Below are positions 13,201 to 25,200 of a stretch of DNA of 64,000 nt, piece after piece. Under the pieces are notes generated by a model. The model searched no databases and was not told where the DNA came from. It saw only the letters and a program-made list of their open reading frames with translations. Origin of the DNA: Heliocidaris erythrogramma (Eukaryota; Echinodermata; Echinoidea; Camarodonta; Echinometridae); assembly GCA_025617745.1 (NCBI GenBank), contig CM046856.1:34032208-34096207 (forward strand), written 5' to 3'. Positions within the stretch are counted from its first letter, which is position 1. Each line of letters starts with the position of its first letter. Made by a program: the position numbers and the translations under genes.

Positions 13201-16200
13201 GGCACATACCAGTGTCTATTGTTTGGCTTGTTTTAGGTGACTGATGATGTCATGTGAAGAATCAGATTCCAAAGGATTTTTCAGGAGCAGGGCTTAGCAG
13301 TTAAAATAAAATAATTACAAAAAATATTTAAAAATATATAACACATATTTATATAAAAAAATGTTTGTAAATTTTGTGATGTACAAAACAATACACATCA
13401 TCAATGATCAACATGTACTTGCATTCCATAGGTCCTTTAATGGGAAATCCACTCTTGCTAGCATCAAGTTGGCATTATTAAAAGCAAGAAAATGAGAGAT
13501 CATTACAGATGAGTGAAAACTTCATAACTTTATATTGTGTCAGATTCTCTCACATGTTCACTGATCAGCATACATGTAATTATATATATATATAAATAAT
13601 TTACATCTTTTTTTATTACACCCAACTTGATAATACAATCAAGTACCAGTACACAAATTTTCAGAATATAACAGCCCTCATGTAATACTGTGAGACTATG
13701 TATTTTGCTAAGAACACCATCTTGCATATTTTGCTCGATATCTTGTAGACCAATAGGTAAAACTAAATTACAATTACCGTTATGCATTTTTAAGCTCCCC
13801 TTTTCCTGGGGGGGGGGGGGGGGTAATTTTTATTAAGGCAAGATGGTGAATGTTTTTCATCCACACAACTTAATAACAACAGAGATATAGAATATCAATC
13901 CCTTTTTTTTTTAGGAAACAGACTGAATTGATTATTCTTTGATTCAATGTTTAGAAGGTTAAAGATTTCCCATGGTCTTCATACATTCACCTATGATCGA
14001 GAAGCAGTGCAGTTGATAAGCAATAAAGGATCACCACATTCTAATTTGGGGTATGCATTTCATTTTTCTTGTTGTTTTGCAGATGGCATGCTCTAACATT
14101 CGTTTTGGAAATGGCGTGACACAGGAAGTTGGCTGGGTAAGTAGCATGGTTCAAATCAATGCTCATTTGAGTCACTAATTTGAATCATGGTTTTAAAGAA
14201 ATCAACTTAAACATGGTATGTTTGATTAAGTGGATTTCAAGCAAGCACTGATTTGAATCACTTTTTATATTTTTCATATTAACAAAAAAATCAATAACTT
14301 CGTTAAGGGGCCAATTAAACTAGATCATGGCTATTATCGATGTATGCCGAATAGATTACTTGCAGTGTCCATGTACTTGCTCCGTCACTGGGTCCAAACA
14401 TTGACACGAGGCCAAGTCTAAGGTACATGTATGTCCCATATATGTTACCAATTACTGTCAACATAAATTGATATTAAAAAATATATCAGTTTACTTGATA
14501 TATTTTGTCTGATCCAAGCTCCCGGGGGGCTGTCGGCTTCATACAGTTATGAGTTATCAGATATGAAATCTTAGATGTAGTCAGTAACGTATTGAACAAA
14601 ATACAGTCCAACCTGCTGTAGCGACCACCTGTATAGAAAGACCACCTGGGGGGGGGGAGGGGCTTTTTTTTTCTTAAAAAGCACAACAGTGTTGAAACAG
14701 TGTTGAAAAAAGACTGACATACTTCAAAGATAAAAACCATTATAAATTTACAAAATCATTACAATTATTTTGTTTTTGAGTATAGGCAAAATATAAATAC
14801 GTCTAGAAGAAGCTTTGGTGATTGAAAGCTTTTACAGTAACTTGGTCATTTGAACCAGGCAAAAGTAAATGATTTTCAAGCTACTCTTCACATAGAAATA
14901 TAGGAGATATTGGAAATGTGTGCTCCTAAATGTACATGAAGATATAACGAGTACATGTGTGTTCATTGTGCTGTAAAGGCAGAATGAACTTTGAATGAAA
15001 AGTTCTGTTAATCCTGAAATCTTCTTTGATGCCACATATGGTGATGTCAAGTTTATTTAATTAATTTGTAGACCTATAATTATCAGTATCTCCCTATTAA
15101 AGTTATTAATTGATTGTTTAGTAAATGCACTTTAAAATCTATCATGTACATTTTTTAAAAACAGTACTGCCATCGAAGCGCCTATGCATCGTGAACTTAC
15201 ATGTCACATGGGACACATGATGTGTCCTATTTCAGGCTTTGATTGTCTTGAATGTCAAATCAAGGGCACTGGCTCAATGAAGGTGCGAATTCACAGAATA
15301 ATGCTTTGTGATGTCATGATGGGTGGACCACCAACACATGAACAGAACTCTAGCAGCTCTATGCACTAATCCTTTCTATTTGCTACTTAAAGGAGAATTA
15401 TCCCCAGGCTTTTAAATGTAAATAGGGTCATAGTGAATAAAATAACATTTAATTTGATATAAAAATCACCGTTTTAGACCAACTGATGCCGTTGTAAGAG
15501 CAGAAAATAGAGAACACTTTTTACGATGTCTACTCCTACTGGCGGCGTCCATTTTCTCTAAATTTCCCATAAAACCTTGCGCGTGATGACGTAGGGGATG
15601 GAGAACTCACTAGCTAGTAGCTAGCTTGCATGAAGCGCGCGCTGCATATACACACGGTAAACATGGTGTATTGTCAAGCGTTCGGCTGTTGTAACTGTTC
15701 CAAGAAAACGATAGGGAAATCATTCCATCGGTTCCCAGACCCGCAGAAATGTCAGCAATTGTTCAAGCATTGGGTGACCATATTGAACGTGGAAAAATTC
15801 CAAGTAAAAGACTTCAAACTTGATCGGAAAAATGATGTGATCTGCAGTGATCATTTCACGGAGGCCGATTATCACGTAGATCTGCGGGCTAAGCTTATGT
15901 CCGGGCGAATCGTATAATCAAGCTAGTGTGTCCTGGAACACGTTTTACTTACGATGATTATTTTACTCTAATAAATGTTTTTCAAATGTGATAGTTACGT
16001 AGATAATATAAATTGATTTATTTAATTTAATTATGAAACTCTTGCGTAATTTATGTTATTATTAATAATAATAAACTCTTTTTAAAATAATGTTGGTGAA
16101 CTATTGCGAGCCAATTACAATGCGCTACGGCCAACTCCATGCCCTACGTCACACAGCCCGATCGCACCGGGAACATGGCGACGCTGCTTTACTCTTGAGA

Positions 16201-19200
16201 ACAATAAAAATCGGAGGATTCAATCGACAATTCCCATCCTCTCGATTCTCGAATATACGATGTTTTTACTTTATCAGAAACTGTTTAGAATTCTGTTTTA
16301 GGTCAATGATAAAAGTCTCGTGGGGATAATTCTCCTTTAAGTCAGCTCTGTTTACATTAGCTCTTTAATTTGTCACTACATACTAAATATACCATTGGTG
16401 TTTTTAAAGGGGAAGTCCACCTAATATCAACTTGCTTTTATAACAGGCAGTAAAAGGAAAGAAACAGATCAATGAAAGTTTGAACAAAATCCGATAAGAA
16501 ATAAGAAAGTTATGAATTTTTAAAGTTTTAATCAAAGAAACACAAATTGGCAACTCGGTGACGTATCTTGAGGGGTCCTCTCGCAGTTGCCCTGTACTGA
16601 AAAAAATAATGAATTACCATTTTCTTTGAAGAAAATATTTTTTCATACATGTAACCTAGATATAATCATTTCACTTAAAACACAAAACCGGTATGAAACA
16701 AATCTATTCCCTCCTCAAAAACAAAGAAAATGAAAATTTATGAATTTGTGTGTATAGAGCAAATGGGACAGGAGCTTGCAAGATACGTCACGGAGTTGCC
16801 AATTTGTATTTGATCAGTTACAACTTCAAAAATTCATAACTTTTGTTATTTCTTATCACATTTTGCCCAAACTTTCATTGATCTGTTTCTTTCATTTTTC
16901 TGCTTTTTTAAAAACCAACTTGATATCAGGGTGGACTTTCCCTTTAATGCATGGTATGCATGGTAAATGGCATCAGGGGAGCATTTCATCAAGCGTTTTG
17001 TCAGTGATTTTGACCAACAACTGTTATAAGCTACTACAATCCTTGCATCTGATTGGCTGAGAGCAAATTTGTCAGTAAAAATCACTGACAAAACACTTGA
17101 TGAAATGCTCCCCTGAAGTTTCTCACATGGCACACTGATGGCACACTAACGGCACAGAAAAGCTACCAATCCATCGGCTTGGTTCAAGATTGGTAAAAAA
17201 ACAATGGAAATATAATCAATGGTGCCTCCTTATGATTTTTTTTTTTTTTTGGGGGGGGGGGGGGGTCAAGATTGTATGAAAATTCAGTCAACCTGTAATT
17301 CAGACTATACTAATTATAAAAACAGTGGATTGGTGTACATGTAGCATGTCTTCTCGTGAATGTAGCTTATCTGAGATAAGTTAGTAAGTATTACATATCG
17401 TCTATTTGAAGCCAGAAGGACGTTAACTCATATACTTTAACACAGTGTTAACGCCCTTTTGGCTCTCAGCAGACGATATATGCAATATCCTCATTGGACT
17501 TTGAACATGTTATTCTATTTGATACTGTTTTATTTGTATTTATTGATCCCCCTGGAGTACTGCAAGTTGGAATGGGGGACCCTCAGGGTTTCGGTGATTC
17601 AGTTTAACTTGTCAGTACAATTGGGGGATCGATTACATTAATTTCAACCTTCCTGTATTGTGTTTTGTTCTTTTTGTAATCATACATGTATGTACTTTGA
17701 TTTGCCAAATAAAATAATAGTAAATAATAAAATAATAATAATGAAGGATATGTACATGGTGACACACAGAAAGCTCCTAGACTAACACTAATCAATTTCC
17801 TTTGTATGGTGTGTTATCTTTGCAGGACTTTGAGCACATGGGTTCAAAGAATGTTTGTGTGGTGACAGATAAAAAGGTATGTTTGCTCATCTGTGTACAT
17901 GTAGCATAATAGGTTCAGGGGCAGGGGCATTGGTCATCATAGGTCATCATAGGTAGATTAATATACAAGTATATAAAGTACAGCAACTGAGCAGGGGAGA
18001 GAAATTGAGTTCAGGGATAGGTGAAAAATTATTTGTGGAGCTTTGGCATTTCTTAGTTTCATATCAGTTTGGAAGAACATCATAGGAGGAATGTCCCTTG
18101 AAAAGAATTGATCTTCAACTTCCCTTATATTCGAAACATGACAAGAAATAGCTGAAGTGTTCAGGCCGAACATTTATGCCACATCTGTGTGCAGTCCCAT
18201 TTACCTGTTTCTGTGTGCAGTGCATGTAATAGTGAGATTGGGTCGATTCTCATTTTTACGACTCCAAAACCTCACAGTTTATTTACACCAGTTCTTATGT
18301 AGACCTAATCAACCTTTCCCAATTGCTTTGAGACAGTTTCTTTCACAATCTAATCGCATTAATTACCAGAACTCAACTTTATCTTTAAAGTGTACCAACC
18401 ACCAGAATGTATAAATTTCACCTCAAAACACTTTACCTGACTTCAATGGTCAAGGAGTATGAAGAATATAAAGGAAAACATAAAACCCCCCTCGCGCGGA
18501 ACCCAATTCAGACTTCGGTTCCGCTCGGGGCAATCTATTGTGCGAGCGCATACGGGTTCGTCGATTATTCTACTCGCAAGTCCCTGTAATATTTATTTAG
18601 AGAGTATTTAAACGTGCAAAAGCTCTTTATAGAATTAATATTTGAAGTTCATACTTTGATTATCGCATGTAGAGGTGTCGTAGTCGAGTGGTTTAAACAC
18701 TGGACTGGAGATGGGCACTACTGTTCTTTGGCAAGACATTAATCTACATTTGCCACTCTCCACCCAGGTGTTAAATGGGTACCGGCAGGAATTAATTCCT
18801 TGAATGCTGTGAGCACCGAAATCGGCAGCCTATATATAGCTAGAGCCGGGGTAATATTGGAGCGCCTTGAGCACTATTCATGGTGGATATGAGCGCTATA
18901 TAAATATCCAATATTATTATTATTATTATAATTATTATTATTATTATTATGGCCACATGGAACCCCTAACATACAGCGCAAAATATTTTTGGATAATTGG
19001 TACCCCTTAAAACCGTAGCATATGGGAACCGGGTAGTTCCCTGTATTAACCGTTTCAAGACAATTGACCACATTTTGTGCTTTGGCTCAATAACTTTCGA
19101 TTCAGAGCTCTAAAAAATATACCAGATGCATGAGTGAAAAGAGCATAAACTTCTGCACAAACTATGTCTATTGCGTTTGATGCCAGGAATTTAAAAATCG

Positions 19201-22200
19201 AGAATAAGCCTTGAAATCCATAAATTGGCAACACATTGAGAAGTTCAAAATCATTGTTTTCATAAAGAGGAAACTAAAACGTACCTTATGACAATTTTTT
19301 TCTCTTGAGCATTGTAGTGTAAGCATCATTAGTGTATTTTTATTTAATTGATTGTAAGCGCCTTGAGCATCCTTTTTGGGTGGATTTGTTTGCACGTTAT
19401 AAGTGTCTATATTATTATTATTATAAAAATTGGCAATTTTGTCAAACTTTTCAAAAAAATTTCTAACCATGATTGTTCTCAAATACATTACACCCTATTA
19501 GAACCATGTAGACCTAAAAGAAAAATATTATTGTTGCCAATTTGAAGAACAAAATGTGATCAATTTAGCCCTAAAATAATTTCTGTCCTGAAAGGGTTAA
19601 GCCTTTGTGAATAAGAGAATTCAGTAGTCAATGGGTTAAGAGGGAAATCTTAGGTGATTCTTCATGCTCCTTGCAAATATTTCCCTTTGTGCCACACTTT
19701 TGGGGAGCACATCTCTTGTATCTCTTATTTACATAAGATGTCTCATGTTTTATACTTAAAAGAGAAGGGTGAATTTGGGGAAAGGTAACTAATTTGTTAG
19801 TTTTCTCATTCCTTTTTTGTTAGTTTGGAAGATTATCATAGTAGATATGTCCCCTGAAAGGACTGCTCTTCAAGTCCCCTCACATTCAAAATATGACAAG
19901 AAAGGGCTGAAATGTTGGGCTGAACATTTGTGTGTAGTCCCATATACATATTTCTATGTGCAGTGCATGTGAATCTCAGCAGGATTGAGTCAATTTCTTT
20001 TCATTTTGGTGATTCCAAAGCCTTACAGCATACACCAATTCCTATGTGCTATATAATCAACCTTTCCCAATTGTTTTGAGACAGTTTCTCTCACAATTTA
20101 ATCTCAACTTTATCTTTAATCTATTAAAAACTTTTATTCTGTACCAAGTTACAGTATTCAAAGAGAATGGATGATCTTTAGTTTGGGGTTGAAAGAAGAG
20201 CTTAGGCTTAGCAACTCTTGTTAGCAGACTAATTAATCTTCACATTGACTCACTGGTGGTACCAGGCTATATCAGTAAATCCTTTTTAATGTGTATTATG
20301 TAGGCCTGGTGTGTTTTTGTTATTACTTTGAAAAGGAAGTGCTGGCCATGACAAGTCACCTTGAAGCACTCAACGCTACATTACTGCAAAATAGTTGGTA
20401 TTTTCTGTCGCATGTACTAAAGGTATGGGGGGAAAAATAAGATAAATATTTTAAATACTTACTTTCAAGTTCAGCCCTTAAAAATCTCACTCCTACCTCA
20501 AATGGCCGTTAGGAAGAACTTTTCATATTTTCAGCAAAATCCAAAGTCAAAATCTTGTCCAAAACCGGAAAAATCCCCGCCGATTTGTTTCGCGATCGCG
20601 TGTTGTTTACATACTGCCGATGTCTTAGACTAAAATCGGCCAATAAAATTTTTGTCCACGAAAAACTCGGGATCGCAAGCGCACATCGATCTTTACGATC
20701 GCGCACACAGAAAATCGGGACTTTTCCGCGTACGCCATATAGGTACCGAATTTTTAAGGACAAAACTCTTTTGGGGAGATGTCAGCGCCCGCGGCGTCAA
20801 GGAAATGTACACAATGACTCCGATAGCTCGTTTCGCGAGAATCGACAGTAAATTACGGATTTCATTTTTGGAAATATCTTTTCCAACATCGGTGAGTTGA
20901 ATTTATTGTATTTCTTGAATATCTTGGGGTCGGTTTTTGCAAATTAAATGCCGATTTTGAGTGAATGTTGGTGACTTTTGTGCAGTGGTGTTTTAAAAAG
21001 TTGAGGTGTATGACTGCCTACATTATACACACGAAGTATAGGAATGTAGCTATGAGTGCCTTGAAGGATAAATAAACTTTATTGATTCAGTCCTCAGATT
21101 TAAATCCATTATCAATTTTATTCTGTACCAAGTTACAGTATTCAAAGAAAATGGATGATCTTTAGTTTGGGGTTGAAAGAAGAGCTTAGGCTTAGCAACT
21201 CTTGTTAGCAGACTAATTAATCTTCACATTGACTCACTGGTGGTACCAGGCTATATCAGTAAATCCTTTTTAATGTGTATTATGTAGGCCTGGTGTGTTT
21301 TTGTTATTACTTTGAAAAGGAAGTGCTGGCCATGACAAGTCACCTTGAAGGATAAATAAACTTTATTGATTCTGTCCTCAGATTTAAATCCATTATCAAT
21401 TTTATTCTGTCCCAAGTTACAGTATTCAAAGAAAATGAATCTTTAGTTTGGGGTGAAAGAAGAGCTTAGGCTTAGCCACTCTTGTTAGCTGACTAATTGA
21501 TCTTCACATTGACTCACTGTGGTGGTACCAGGCTATATCAGTAATTTCTTTTTTATTGTGTATTATGTAGGCCTGGTGTCTTTTAGTTATTACTTTGATT
21601 AAGAAGTGCTGGCCATGACAAGTCACCTTGAACAAAGAAGGATAAATAAACTTTATTGATTCTGTCCTCAGATTTAAATCATTGAATAGTGAGGAAATGG
21701 GCATAGAAAGCTGATCAGTGGAAGACCATTTTACATTAAGTGCAACCATTAGACATAGCATCAAGGCAAAAAGTACATTTGAGATAAGTCAAAACACAGG
21801 TCCAGTGAAGAAACCACACTATCTACAATTTTTAAAAAGGAGAGAAGTTTATTTTTTATGCTGAATTTTTTTAACTAAATGGACATAAAAATGAGAACTT
21901 AATTTTGCTCGGCCTAAGCAATATGACAGTGATGATTTCTTTTCAATTTGAGATCACTACACATGCTGACATTTTTTTACATTTTAGGTAATGTCAGTGT
22001 TATTTAAAAGAAGAAGAAAATGACAATAATAATAATCCTTACTATAATCCTTATCCCTACTATAATTTGGCTAATGTGTGTCTGTCTGTCCGTCCGTTCG
22101 TTTATTTGAAAGTGCTTTTCTCTGTGATTTTCCACTCAATGGAGCTGGGTTTTTTTAAAAACTTGGTTAAATTGTTCCCAGATTGTCATGAAGGGGTAGT

Positions 22201-25200
22201 TTGTGGTATTTTGGTCGTATTATTTAAAGGTTTTTTACAATTCGTAACTTTCTTTGGCAGGCCCCGAGTAAAGCTTCGAAGTTCCCAGTCCTTTCAACCG
22301 TTTTCGGGTCAGTGAAATTAGATAGGCATAACCTTGTCTATGGGCACGGCCAGTTGTGCCCCCCCCCCCCCCACTAAATCCGCCACTGATCTAACATACA
22401 CCTGTCAATATTTATATTATATTGGATGGCTCTGAATGGAATACCAGAGAATATTCCACGAGTTGGGGCCAATATTGCACGAATCAAAGATGAGTGGAAT
22501 ATTTCTGGTATTCCATGAAATAAAGCAATCCAATATAATAATGATAACAGTAATGATAATAATTGTATCCCCTGGCAGAATGCTGGAGGATACTTTGGAT
22601 TCAGCAGCGTTCCGCCGCCGCGTCACATTCTTGTGTGCGCTCTAGCGGTCACATTTCTCAACGGATTTTGTTCAAATTTTGCATGAAGGTGTCTCTTGGT
22701 ATAATCTAGAAACCTATAGATTTGGGTGATGCTGCCTCTAGTGTTCCGGCTTTTATAGGGTCAAAGGTCATATTTTGATAGATGTCGTGTGCACTCTTGT
22801 GTGTGCTCTGGCGGTCACATTTCTCAACAGATTTCGTTCAAATTTTTTCATGAACTTGTCTCTTGGTGTAATCTAAAAACTTTTAGTTTTTGGTAATGCT
22901 GCCACCAGTGTCCCGTCTTATATAGGGTCAAAGGTCATACTTCAGGGGATGGCATGAGTGCATCGTCTCTTTTTGCAGGCCACATTTCTGGATGGATTTC
23001 TTTCAAATTTTGTATCGTGGTATAATCTACACATCTTTACTTTTTGGTGATGCTGCACTCATTGTTCCGTCCTTTATAGGGTTAAAGGTCATTTGTCCAT
23101 TTCATGCACTTTACTTCTGCATTTCTTGACGGATTTCGTTCATATTTTGCATGAAGGTGTCTCTTGGTGTAATATCTAAACACCTATAGTTTTTGGTAAT
23201 GCTGCCACCAGTGTCCCGTCTTTTATAGGGCCAAAGGTCATACTTTGGAGAATGGTGTGAGTGCACTCTGTAGGCCACATTTCTTGATGGATTTCTTTCA
23301 AATTGGAGATGTAACTTGGTAAACTTAGGAAACTTATATATCCTTAACCTTTCAGATGCTATTAAATGTGAATTTCCCTTTCAGAGATGTTAACCTCCAT
23401 TTCAGAGATGTTAACCTTTAAATGTTAGAGAACTGCATCTTAACCTTGGAAAGGTTTAGCTCATTTAAATATTTCGCCTCTATAACAAGCATTTCTTAAC
23501 AATTAAGGTTAAGAAGCTTAACATTAAATGTTAAGAAGCATAACCTTATACCTTTCAAATATGCTTAACCTTTCAGGAGCATAAACAGGCCTTTCTTTGT
23601 TAACCTTAGCTTAACCTTTAAAGTTTAAGCTCATTTAAATAATTCGCTTCCCTGACAGGTTAGTAAGCATTTTCTTCACCTTTAACCTTCAAATTTGCCA
23701 TTATGTTACACATTCCACCTAAACATTAAAGTAGCTATTCAAAGAAAATCACAAATATGGCAATTAATGTATCACTAGAAACTGGGAAGCTTACAGATGG
23801 CAATCGTATAAGTTTTATGTCAACTGCGTATCTGATGATTATAAAAACAACACAAATAAAAGCTCTTCTCAGCATCTGGAATATCCGAGGATTCGCCAGA
23901 AATATAGCGATGTTTTGATGTCGTCACACTCGGGATAGATCCTGCTTAAGCAGACGACGTCCTATAAAGAATGAACGTAATTGCAATGCAATTATTTATC
24001 AAATTATAAAGAGTTTGGTGTATTTAAACATGACCTTATTTCACACCATTATAAAGGGAAAGTGAAACTGATTCTGATAGCTAAAACCGTTTGATTGTAA
24101 ATACACAGGAGAAGGGTCAATGATCAATGAAATAAACCCCACTTTCAAATTGAAAAGCCCTCCGAATAATAGCAGGATGGTATTCGTTCCCTCTTGAAAC
24201 GCCGAACATGCCCCGGTGCAAGCAGCTGAAAATACAATGGCGTCTTATTTTGTTTACAAGTGACTGATTCCTTTATTTTTTTAACGCTGCATTTTTCATC
24301 AAAATAATACCATACACAAAGTTAAGAGTGAGGCAACAGACTAACATTAAGACTGACGCTAGTGAAGGAAGAGAAATAAGTGAAGAGGAGATGACAAAAT
24401 AGGCTCTGAAAAATGTGTAAGATGTTATGGGACATCGTCTGCTTAGACAGGACTGGTCCATGGTGTGTCGTCATATATCTCAGCAGCGTTCGAGGAGCTC
24501 TTCAGCTGCTATATCGGGGGCTGTATTTTACCGTTTTATAATTGATAATAATCATTACTTCAAATGTTTCCAAGCGTTGAATTTGGATAACCTTGTTTAA
24601 TTTATGCCATCTATGCAATAATAAGTATTAAGCCAATATTTAAAATCATTAAAGTTCTACTTTAAAGGTTTATATTTAACATTTGCTAATCAGTTTCTGC
24701 AGGTTCTAGCAAATGTTAGGAAAAGGTTAACAAAATGTTAATGATTAGGGTAAGGGAATCTAAACACCTATAGTTTTTGGTAATGCTGCCACCAGTGTCC
24801 CGTCTTTTATAGGGCCAAAGGTCATACTTTGGAGAATGGTGTGAGTGCACTCTGTAGGCCACATTTCTTGATGGATTTCTTTCAAATTGGAGATGTAACT
24901 TGGTATATTCTACATCTTTACTTTTTGGTGATGCTGCCCCCATTGTTCATCCTTTATAGGGTCAAAGGTCATTTGTCCATTTCTTGCACTCTTACTTCTG
25001 CATCTCTTGACAGATTTTGTTCAGACTGTGTATGGAAGTGCATCTTGGTAAAGTCTACGCACCTATAGTTTTTGGTGATGCTGCCACCAGTGTCCCGTCT
25101 TTTATAGGGTCAAAGGTCATACTTCGGACGATGGCGTGAGGACACTCTGCAGGCCACATTTCATAATGGATTTCTTTCAAATTTTGTATGGAGATGTAAC

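Larger units (their letters stand above)
15391..16336 (+). mobile_element. Kolobok-like TTAA transposon carrying a THAP gene, 946 bp
   Basis: TTAA at 15387-15390 and 16337-16340 flanks perfect 16-bp terminal inverted repeats, AGGAGAATTATCCCCA. Further in, GTGATGACGTAGGGGATGGAG (split by one mismatch) near 15584-15604 recurs inverted near 16127-16149. The element is therefore two inverted flanks of about 200 bp around a unique core of about 520 bp. The flanks resemble 1280-1825 and 47405-48277. The core holds the THAP ORF at 15663-15917 and an AATAAA. TTAA duplication plus THAP domain fits the Kolobok superfamily; no DDE transposase core is present. It sits in ADHFE1 intron 3, sense orientation. 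Confidence 0.85.

Noticed and set aside
15630-15662. Upstream in-frame ATG of the THAP ORF
   Set aside because: THAP fingers begin two to four residues before the first Cys, so the ATG at 15663 fits; the upstream one adds an unconserved stretch.
20509-20851. Overlapping open frames on both strands inside the 8-bp-duplication element
   Set aside because: No transposase motif; mutually antisense frames in a GC-richer patch.
23174-24905. LTR element suggested by two identical 148-bp direct repeats
   Set aside because: The repeats are ordinary units of the surrounding T1 array and the segment between them has no coding content.
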